NCBI GenBank assembly: GCA_016930435.1
Contig: JAFGGQ010000068.1
Coordinates: 1 to 10,350 of the forward strand
DNA length: 10,350 nt
Direction of reading: 5' to 3'
From: a bacterium
GTDB lineage: Bacteria > UBP14 > UBA6098 > JAFGQG01
Below are positions 1 to 6,043 of this stretch, one piece after another. The position numbers were made by a program, and so were the translations under genes. Within the stretch, counting starts at the first letter, position 1; each line of letters begins with the position of its first letter. The notes below the pieces were generated by a model. It searched no databases. It was not told the DNA's origin and was given only the letters and a program-made list of their open reading frames with translations.

Positions 1-835
1 CCCAGTCGCCCTGAATCCGCAGCACTCCGGTTTCACCCCTGGGCATCCATTCGATGCGGTTCCGCCAGACGCAATCCAGGGTATCGAACCCGGGTACAAA
101 AGGGTAGAAATTCAGGGTAGTAGCGATCCATAGCGGAGAAGTTTTTTTGTCATAATAGGTAGTATCTGCTCCCTGTCCTATCACCGGCCATTCCCAGGTT
201 CGCATTATCATGGCCATTGAATGGGCCACACAGCCATCCACTGTACGCAGGGTACAGGGCCCCGTAGATGTTATTATATAGGGTGTCAGGGCATTCATAG
301 GCCAACGCTGGTTCCCTCCCCAAAGGGGAAAATTGGGCACATGCATAGAGTCCGGGCCGTCGTAGAATTCCATAGACGAATGACTCCGGAGCACTCGTTC
401 GGCTGCAAGGTCTTCCCAGTATTCCCTTCGAGAAGCAGCGGTTTCACGGGCTTTCTGGCTTTTCTCGCCAGCCTGGGAGAGGCTCTCTATAAAATCGAGA
501 GAGGCTTCCCAAATTACGCCTAAGGCTTGACTATACCGGGCATCATTAAAATCGAATTCGCCGGCGGGACTGTAAAAATAGACCGGGAGCATCTCGTCGC
601 AAACCCCTGTAACACAATACCCATAGTCATTCAGGCCAGCAATATAAGCGACCGTATCCCCGGCGATAACATAGGGCTTCATGCTTTCTACCATCGCTTC
701 CGGCCGGGCGTCAGCTGTGACCTCCCGCACCCAGGTCTGAACAGCAGCCTGAATAACCTGGGGAGGCAGCTTTTCGGCAACTGCAAAACTCAGGGAGAGG
801 ATCAGGATACAAATAATAATTGATTTCAGTTTCAT
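1..835 (-). CDS. Family C10 (streptopain-like) cysteine peptidase, 3' end cut by window edge
   Basis: An open frame starts at ATG 835-833 and continues to base 1 without a stop, giving 278 visible residues. Residues 1-20 are a signal peptide (MKLK, then a hydrophobic core ending AVA). Residues 60-97 resemble the C10 propeptide, with a glycine/aromatic strand followed by 'LPVYFYSPAGEFDF'. Residues 173-182 (GGNQRWPMN) match the 'WNQ..PYN' segment that precedes the active site in this family. Residues 200-218, 'DGCVAHSMAMIMRTWEWP', match the C10 signature GCVAxxxAxIMxxxxxP, so C202 is the likely nucleophile. The catalytic His lies beyond the window. The start is supported by a purine-rich AAGGGAAGGGA just upstream, which abuts the stop of the 710-residue gene 15 bases away, so the two are probably co-transcribed and perhaps translationally coupled. 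The expected role is a secreted zymogen protease; its substrate is unknown. Confidence 0.8.
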   Translation of the reverse strand, partial: MKLKSIIICILILSLSFAVAEKLPPQVIQAAVQTWVREVTADARPEAMVESMKPYVIAGDTVAYIAGLNDYGYCVTGVCDEMLPVYFYSPAGEFDFNDARYSQALGVIWEASLDFIESLSQAGEKSQKARETAASRREYWEDLAAERVLRSHSSMEFYDGPDSMHVPNFPLWGGNQRWPMNALTPYIITSTGPCTLRTVDGCVAHSMAMIMRTWEWPVIGQGADTTYYDKKTSPLWIATTLNFYPFVPGFDTLDCVWRNRIEWMPRGETGVLRIQGDW

Positions 836-850
836 TATAATCCCTTCCCT

Positions 851-2983
851 TTACTGTAAATTTACCAGAACCAGTACTAATCCCCGGCCGCCTTTCAGTG
901 AACTCATGGCTTTGCCGATTATAGCTCCGGTAGCCATGGAGTGATCGGTGACCTTCATCGCATAACCCGGAATGTCTGATGTGGTGAGCAAGTCGCCTGG
1001 TGAAATAGGATACCCTGAAGCATCCGCCATGCAATACACCCTTCCGCTCAGTGCAATGGGGTACTGACCATCGGCCAGGCTCCCCTCCTGACCCATCAGC
1101 ATTCCTGTGTTAATGTCACCAGCTCCGCTGATGATCCCGGCTACCTTGGTATCATAAGCGGTACTGCTCAGAATTAGCTTTCCGGGCGAAAGTTCATCTA
1201 TACATACGACCATCCCCGGTTGAAGGTCAGATGAAGCTGAGACCTCGAATTGTTCAGACAGGTCTGAACCCCCGATTATCTTGAGGACGTCGGTTCGGAT
1301 CGTTCCACGGACATCCAGCTTGTCCACCGGGTTAATAGTACCGATACCCACCTTGCCGTCGGTGGTGATTCCTATCAGGTCACCTCTCCCCTGGCGGTAG
1401 AATCGTGCTACGTTCAGGTAGGAATACCACACCCAGTTATCGTCCTCGCCGTCAGCCCGGTCCCGGAATTTGAATCCCCCACTGTTACCGGTGGAGTATA
1501 TTTCCAGGCCGTGGACGTGCAGTGTTTGCTGCGGATCGTTGGTTCCGATACCCACCTTTCCGCTGAAATAGGCATCACCCAAAAAATACCCAGCCCAGTT
1601 TTTGATCCCTCCTACTGCAGTGCCATAAACGCCGTAATTATAGCCATCTCCCCAGGTGATACCCTGCACGCCATAGTTGCTTCCACTTCCCCCCATGGCT
1701 GAGGCGACCAGTCCCCGGTGGTCTTCCTCGCCAGATCCTGTAACCGATGCCTGGACGCCATAAGCGCCACCGACGAAGAACCCGCCGGTGCCTTCACCGT
1801 CCACCGCAGAGCAGACCCCTTGCACCCCAATACCGTTACCTAAAAAGTAATTATTCTTGAAATAAGCAACCGGTTTATTAGCATCAGCGGCCTCCAGATG
1901 GAGGTAGTATTCGGGTTCGGCCATTCTGATGCCCACCTTCCCATAGGGTGCGACAAATCTGATATACTCGGTGAAATCGTCGGAGCTGCCGAATCCAAAG
2001 GCGATGTCAGCGCTGCCGGACCCGGAAAAGACCTGTAAAAGGCCGGTCTGAATACCGAAACCGTAGGTGTCCCCGCCATTTTCATAAATGAAGAGTTTAT
2101 CTCCGGTGCCGGCTCCCAGGGATAACGGGGCGTGAGGGGAGGTTATCCCGATTCCAACCTTTCCGGAGCGGTAGATATCGCCGGTAAGGCCGCTGCCCGA
2201 ACTATAAGCCCAGTCGTCATCACCGGATCCACCGGTGCCCACGGAATCGGAAGCAGCCAGCCATCGAGTGCCACTCCATTTTAGCACTTGTCCCGCTGAC
2301 GGTGAAGGAACCATCACATCTGCCAGGTCGTCCAGGTAGATCAAGCCGCTGCTGGTAAGGTCCTCACCATAACCCCAAATTTCACCATCATATTTTAGTA
2401 CATCCCCGGTTTCCGGGGTCTCCGCGGAGAGCATTATCCCCCTCAAGGAATAAAGGGTAGGATCGGGGTAGCTTCCGGAAAGGTCGCCGCCGGCGCTTTC
2501 TCCACTTAGGTATTGGTCTCCGTCGGCGAGGTCCGGGGGGATATCGTATAGATCCTCCCAATTTACACCATAAGCCAAACCAGCTTCCTGGGCGAAAAAT
2601 ACCGTGTCGGGACAAGAGGCATTGAGTGCGTAAGGTGAAGCACCCAGCCGCACCCGGGGAGCAAGGGTTATCCCGGTCACAACGATCTCCAGCCAGTATG
2701 GTTCATCGAACATTAAATTCAAAGGATTAACCAGACCCAGGTAGGTATGATAAATGCCCCCCTCCAAACCTACTTCCTGGGATTCGCTCCACAAAGGAAT
2801 TCCCCCACTCTCAGAGTTATAGAGCCTGAAGGAAACAAGATAATCCCCATCGGGGAGAGGTTCCGGTTCCGGAGCGCCATCGGTCAGGTACCCCTGGTAG
2901 CTGATTATCCGGGGGATCTGCCCCGAACCGTTCGATACAAAGATAAAAATTATCAGGCACAAACAAAGAAACAACTTACGCAT
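851..2983 (-). CDS. Secreted fibre-like protein with GKVGIG repeats and a conserved C-terminal domain
   Basis: The 710-residue protein has a signal peptide (about residues 1-21). Residues 23-122 form a domain beginning 'IPRIISYQGYL' and ending 'RLGASPYALNA', a type common in secreted proteins of FCB candidate phyla. Residues 166-176 carry a tail-fibre-like 'GDLSGSYPDPT'. Four degenerate 'GKVGIGxxxPxxxLxV' repeats begin near residues 274, 348, 475 and 543. GVQG/GVYG-rich repeats occupy residues 385-455. Residues about 572-710 (from 'GSDLSEQFEV', through 'VAGIISGAG', 'ALSGRVYC', 'SPGDLLTTSDIPGYAM', to 'GLVLVLVNLQ') form a C-terminal domain that I recognise from many bacterial surface proteins but whose function I do not know. 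There is no type IX sorting domain. The start has a strong AGGAGGAG site. It is the first gene of an operon with the C10 peptidase. The role is inferred to be an extracellular, possibly trimeric, fibre. Confidence 0.85.
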   Translation of the reverse strand: MRKLFLCLCLIIFIFVSNGSGQIPRIISYQGYLTDGAPEPEPLPDGDYLVSFRLYNSESGGIPLWSESQEVGLEGGIYHTYLGLVNPLNLMFDEPYWLEIVVTGITLAPRVRLGASPYALNASCPDTVFFAQEAGLAYGVNWEDLYDIPPDLADGDQYLSGESAGGDLSGSYPDPTLYSLRGIMLSAETPETGDVLKYDGEIWGYGEDLTSSGLIYLDDLADVMVPSPSAGQVLKWSGTRWLAASDSVGTGGSGDDDWAYSSGSGLTGDIYRSGKVGIGITSPHAPLSLGAGTGDKLFIYENGGDTYGFGIQTGLLQVFSGSGSADIAFGFGSSDDFTEYIRFVAPYGKVGIRMAEPEYYLHLEAADANKPVAYFKNNYFLGNGIGVQGVCSAVDGEGTGGFFVGGAYGVQASVTGSGEEDHRGLVASAMGGSGSNYGVQGITWGDGYNYGVYGTAVGGIKNWAGYFLGDAYFSGKVGIGTNDPQQTLHVHGLEIYSTGNSGGFKFRDRADGEDDNWVWYSYLNVARFYRQGRGDLIGITTDGKVGIGTINPVDKLDVRGTIRTDVLKIIGGSDLSEQFEVSASSDLQPGMVVCIDELSPGKLILSSTAYDTKVAGIISGAGDINTGMLMGQEGSLADGQYPIALSGRVYCMADASGYPISPGDLLTTSDIPGYAMKVTDHSMATGAIIGKAMSSLKGGRGLVLVLVNLQ

Positions 2984-3035
2984 TACTCTCCTCCTCGTTT
3001 AAGAAATTGTAAAAATTTGCTTCAGATAATAATAT

Positions 3036-3064
3036 TATTTATTATTCCGATATAAGCAAGTCAA
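3036..3064 (-). promoter_or_regulatory. Candidate sigma70 promoter for the 710-residue fibre gene
   Basis: Read on the minus strand, TTGACT (3064-3059) is followed after 17 bases by TAAATA (3041-3036). The -35 element is good and the -10 element weak (3 of 6 consensus bases). It would give a leader of about 45 bases before the ATG at 2983. The surrounding DNA is very AT-rich, so chance matches are possible. Confidence 0.35.
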
Positions 3065-3090
3065 TTTACAAGGGTATTATTTAAGCTAAA

Positions 3091-3173
3091 ATGCAAATTT
3101 TATTCCGGAGTTGATATTCGAATACTCTGTTTTTCGATATTTCAGGGATTCCAGTGAATTTCAACTGCATTAA
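3091..3173 (+). repeat. 83-bp dispersed repeat, copy A
   Basis: This intergenic segment aligns without gaps to 9309-9391, with 73 of 83 bases identical by hand count. It begins ATGCAAATTTTATTCC and ends CTGCATTAA, so its outer parts carry short inverted ends (ATGCA and TGCAT). The middle contains the shared stretch CTGTTTTTCGATATTTCA. Copy A also has a perfect palindrome TATTCGAATA at 3115-3124, which copy B has lost. No open frame is conserved between the copies. It lies between the stop of the UbiA-like gene and the promoter region of the 710-residue gene. Confidence 0.85.
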
Positions 3174-3229
3174 AGGTTTGAAGTAATGCCCTTAATTCGA
3201 AGGGTGGCCATAAGAAGAACTTTGTCTAT

Positions 3230-4768
3230 TTATCTCATGAAGAAAGGACCGAGCAGAAGGGAAAGAAAATACAGGATAAAAACAGGCCATTCAGAATATC
3301 TCCTGAAGTTGATAAACATGAACTGTACCACCCCCAGGGTGATCAGGAGGTAGAGGAAAATGGTATGGAAATTAAAGAAGAAGAAGATACCTATATAGGC
3401 AGCCATAAAGAAAGCCCCGATGATCATCTTGCTGTTCTCCGGACCGAAGATGACCGGAAGGGTCTTGATCCCCGCGGCTTTATCCCCTTCATAGTCTTTG
3501 AGATCGATAAAGTTCATCACTCCGGTAATGAAGATCAGGAAATAGAGGGCCAGTTTTCCGGGGAAAAGGGGCATTGTTTTTGCCGTGTTCCCGGCGAAAT
3601 AATAACCCATGACCACCATTATGAAGGAATTTAAAGAGATCACGATTTTTGATATGAAGGTCAATCTTTTAAGCCGAAACGGGGGCATGGAATAAAGGTA
3701 ATAGTTACACATGAACAGCAGAACGAAGAACATCATGGCGAAGTTGACCGATAGGCTGAGTACCAGAGTAAGGATCAAAATCAGCCAGGATATCTGTTTG
3801 TAGGTTTCGGGGTGAATAATCCCAGCGGTAAGGGGTCTCCCGGGATTGGATATCCGGTCGATGTTCTGATCCTGAATATTATTGGTCATTACCGAGAATA
3901 GCCACGCTCCGGCGATTGAAATCAAGGCAAGAGAACCGGATATGAGTGTATCCTGATTGATCCTGATGGGCTCCGGTGAGAATTTATGGGCCATGAAGTA
4001 CCCCATTCCAAACATGACCAGAAAATGCATCAATCGCGCCGGGCGGATATCTTTGAAAATGGGGATCATAAAGTTGCGCCTCTCTTTCCATACTATGAAA
4101 AAAGCCAATATAAAGGAGATTAAAAGAAAGAGGTTGCGGTAGCTCAGGGGTGAATGGCCGAAGGTCATCCCGAGAAGTTCAACAATTGCCTTAAGTGGGT
4201 AAGGGATAGCGCAATAAAAGAAGATCAGCAGGTAGGTTAAAATAGTGAAAACCAAAGACCTGAGCAGTTTCCCCGATTTAACCTGGAAATAGATTAAGCT
4301 TCCGATAATGACAAGCCCTATCTCAATACGCATCCCCGGTGTTATCCCCTTCTCCGAAAAATTCCCGAAGAAGGTGATCAACCTGAGCCAGAGGTTACCG
4401 TGCTTCTCGGGCAGCAGGTAGGTTATATTGTAACCGCTCCCCCCGCTGATAATAAGATCCAGAATTGGTGCCAGAATAACCACAACGAAAGAGGCAAGAA
4501 CCAATCTAATGATCCTCTTCAGGTCCTCCCCGGTAGCCCAATGAAATAGCCAGGTAAGCGCCAGGGCCAGGCAAAGGTAGGATAAATAGTAGTGGGTGAA
4601 GAAAAGCCCCTGTACCGGGACATGGTCTGAAAATATCTCTAAAAAATTACGAAAGGTGGTCGCAGCCAAAAATACGGCCAGCGAATACACAATCGAGAGA
4701 TCCGGATTCTCTAAAAAAGCAATAATCCGCTTAACAAAAGATGCTGATTTTATTAACAGTGCCTTCAT
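3230..4768 (-). CDS. UbiA-family prenyltransferase with a long N-terminal membrane extension
   Basis: This is a 512-residue polytopic membrane protein. Residues about 238-512 form a UbiA domain of usual length with around nine hydrophobic segments. It starts 'DIRPARLMHFL', has the first Asp motif N296-N297-xx-D300-xxx-D304 followed by 'NPGRPLTAG', the 'YSMPPFRLKR' loop at 359-368, and the second Asp motif D422-xx-D425-xxx-D429. These motifs bind the Mg-diphosphate of prenyl donors in the family. The first motif has Asn where NDxxDxxxD has Asp. Residues 1-237 hold about six further hydrophobic segments that are not part of UbiA and that I do not recognise. The family attaches prenyl chains to aromatic or other acceptors; the acceptor here is unknown. 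It starts 37 bases after the hydrolase gene and probably shares its transcript. No clear ribosome-binding site precedes the ATG at 4768. Confidence 0.82.
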   Translation of the reverse strand: MKALLIKSASFVKRIIAFLENPDLSIVYSLAVFLAATTFRNFLEIFSDHVPVQGLFFTHYYLSYLCLALALTWLFHWATGEDLKRIIRLVLASFVVVILAPILDLIISGGSGYNITYLLPEKHGNLWLRLITFFGNFSEKGITPGMRIEIGLVIIGSLIYFQVKSGKLLRSLVFTILTYLLIFFYCAIPYPLKAIVELLGMTFGHSPLSYRNLFLLISFILAFFIVWKERRNFMIPIFKDIRPARLMHFLVMFGMGYFMAHKFSPEPIRINQDTLISGSLALISIAGAWLFSVMTNNIQDQNIDRISNPGRPLTAGIIHPETYKQISWLILILTLVLSLSVNFAMMFFVLLFMCNYYLYSMPPFRLKRLTFISKIVISLNSFIMVVMGYYFAGNTAKTMPLFPGKLALYFLIFITGVMNFIDLKDYEGDKAAGIKTLPVIFGPENSKMIIGAFFMAAYIGIFFFFNFHTIFLYLLITLGVVQFMFINFRRYSEWPVFILYFLSLLLGPFFMR

Positions 4769-4805
4769 CTGGAATTAAGCATAAAATGGATTAACAAGTG
4801 TCCGA

Positions 4806-5345
4806 TTATTTCACTATTTTGATTATTTGCTTGAATTTTTCTCCTTCCGCGACCCTTAAAAGCTCGAAGAGAACCATTTCCACACCGGTCAGTTGAACCC
4901 CCAGTGATCCCATTTTGCCCAATCCCAGTTCCCAGTTCCCCTTGCTGCGGCAGGATACGGCATCGGTGACCAGGTGGACCCCGTAACCCAAATCCCTTAG
5001 GTCTGCTGCTGTTTGATATACGCAGACATGGCATTCAATGCCGCATAGCAGAACCTGCTTCCTGTTCGACCTCCTTAACTCGGTCATAAAGCGGTTCTCC
5101 CCGCAGCAACTGAAGGTATTCTTGATAATGGGTTCCAGGCCGGGAAGAAGTTCGGAGATCTCCTGATGGGTAGCGCCCAGCTTGTCCGGTAACTGTTCAG
5201 TCCAGAGTATCGGAACCCCCAGGGCCTGAATCCCCTTGATCAACCTCCTCAGATTATCGAATAACTCCTCGCTTTTATAAGCGATACGGGCAAGCTTGCC
5301 CTGAACATCGATAACAACTAAAACGCAGTTATCGGCACTTAACAT
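4806..5345 (-). CDS. Isochorismatase-fold cysteine hydrolase, ISOC1/2-like
   Basis: From ATG 5345 the protein has 179 residues, the usual size of stand-alone isochorismatase-like hydrolases. The D-K-C catalytic triad is visible: D13 in 'LVVIDVQGKL', K75 in 'IIKNTFSCC', and C108 in 'LCGIECHVCVYQTA'. The segments 'TEQLPDKLG', 'TDAVSCRS' and the tail 'GVEMVLFELL..AEGEKFKQIIKIVK' resemble the ISOC1/ISOC2 subgroup (YcaC-related) more than true isochorismatases or nicotinamidases. Substrate specificity in that subgroup is poorly defined, so no reaction is assigned. An in-frame GTG at 5354-5352 would add three residues, but it overlaps the AAGGGG ribosome-binding site, which is correctly spaced for the ATG at 5345. 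The gene is followed by the UbiA-like gene and is divergent from the sorting-domain gene at 5493. Confidence 0.85.
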   Translation of the reverse strand: MLSADNCVLVVIDVQGKLARIAYKSEELFDNLRRLIKGIQALGVPILWTEQLPDKLGATHQEISELLPGLEPIIKNTFSCCGENRFMTELRRSNRKQVLLCGIECHVCVYQTAADLRDLGYGVHLVTDAVSCRSKGNWELGLGKMGSLGVQLTGVEMVLFELLRVAEGEKFKQIIKIVK

Positions 5346-5353
5346 TGTTTTCA

Positions 5354-5359
5354 CCCCTT
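5354..5359 (-). promoter_or_regulatory. Ribosome-binding site deciding the hydrolase start
   Basis: AAGGGG on the minus strand ends 8 bases before the ATG at 5345. The alternative GTG at 5354-5352 begins inside this element and so would have no usable spacing. This favours the ATG start. Confidence 0.65.
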
Positions 5360-5390
5360 ATTATTTTATAGACCTTCAGGAATTTTTTCT

Positions 5391-5420
5391 TTTGCTTTAT
5401 AACTTGAATACAATAGCTTA
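5391..5420 (+). promoter_or_regulatory. Candidate Bacteroidetes-type promoter for the secreted-protein operon
   Basis: TTTG (5391-5394), exactly 19 bases, then TAGCTTA (5414-5420) resembles the Bacteroidetes consensus TTTG-N19-TAnnTTTG, matching TAnnTT but not the final TG. A leader of about 65 bases to the ATG at 5493 would follow. The region is AT-rich and no better sigma70 element was found for this direction. Confidence 0.28.
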
Positions 5421-5438
5421 TATATTAAGAAAAGTCAA
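5410..5438 (-). promoter_or_regulatory. Candidate sigma70 promoter for the hydrolase-UbiA operon
   Basis: On the minus strand, TTGACT (5438-5433) is followed after exactly 17 bases by TATTGT (5415-5410). This is 5 of 6 and 4 of 6 consensus matches. The leader to the ATG at 5345 would be about 55-60 bases. It overlaps the plus-strand promoter candidate at 5391-5420. Confidence 0.4.
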
Positions 5439-5492
5439 AGGAATTTTATTCGGATTAATAATACAAAGGCTAAACCCACTGGAGGTTTTAAG

Positions 5493-6011
5493 ATGAAAAT
5501 AGGCTCGGTACTGATAATTCTGCTGTCCGGACTAACATTGGCAAATGCCCAAACTCAATTGAAACCTTCGGTTACTGATAACGGTGGAGGGCGCACATCC
5601 GGTGCCGGTTACCAAATTATGGGTTCGATTGGCCAGACTGCCGTTGGAATACGCTCTGATACTGGGACCATTATTGAAACCGGTTATATTACCAGTGAGA
5701 TCGAGCTGAATACGGAGATCGGGGAACCCAAACAAGGTGTAGCGCCTCCTTTCTTCTCTATTGGCGATTTCTATCCCAATCCTTTCAATACTAATACTCA
5801 GGTGGAGATCGCTCTGGCCCTTAAGTGCGAAGTCGGGTTTAAACTTTATGATCTTGCCGGTAAGGAAATATACCGCACCACAGAGATGAGACCGGCAGGG
5901 CAGTATCTGATCAAAATCTCACCTCAGGAAAAGCTGAGCAGCGGAACCTATCTTTACGAAATTTATATAGAGAACATTACAAAAACTGGAAAAATCTCGT
6001 ACATAAAATAG
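5493..6011 (+). CDS. Small secreted protein with a type IX (YPNPFN) C-terminal sorting domain
   Basis: This is a 172-residue protein with a signal peptide (residues 1-19, ending ANA before QTQL). Residues about 28-65 carry 'DNGGGRTSGAGYQIMGSIGQTAVG' features: a GGG motif, 'SGAGYQ' and 'GSIGQ', then 'TGYI'. This short module is frequent in secreted proteins of FCB-related bacteria. Residues 92-172 form a type A sorting domain: YPNPFN at 94-99, 'VGFKLYDLAGKEI' at 114-126, 'SGTYLYEI' at 150-157 and the end 'TGKISYIK'. In Bacteroidetes this domain directs export through the type IX system and cell-surface attachment. Almost nothing else is present, so the protein is essentially a mini-module plus sorting tail. 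GGAGG lies 7 bases before the ATG. It precedes the 950-residue fibre gene by 32 bases. Confidence 0.85.
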   Translation: MKIGSVLIILLSGLTLANAQTQLKPSVTDNGGGRTSGAGYQIMGSIGQTAVGIRSDTGTIIETGYITSEIELNTEIGEPKQGVAPPFFSIGDFYPNPFNTNTQVEIALALKCEVGFKLYDLAGKEIYRTTEMRPAGQYLIKISPQEKLSSGTYLYEIYIENITKTGKISYIK

Positions 6012-6043
6012 GTGTAGATTATCTATATAAGAGAGGAGCAATT

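Noticed and set aside
221-823. Plus-strand open frames 221-523 and 527-823
   Set aside because: They lie opposite the C10 peptidase frame, which has a signal peptide and family motifs; neither has recognisable features.
711-1034. Minus-strand 107-residue frame bridging the fibre and peptidase genes
   Set aside because: It is a shifted frame over two well-supported genes, and its composition is unlike a real protein.
3167-3189. GCATTA/TAATGC hairpin near the end of the UbiA-like gene
   Set aside because: A 6-bp AT-rich stem with an 11-base loop and no T run on the minus strand; too weak to call a terminator.
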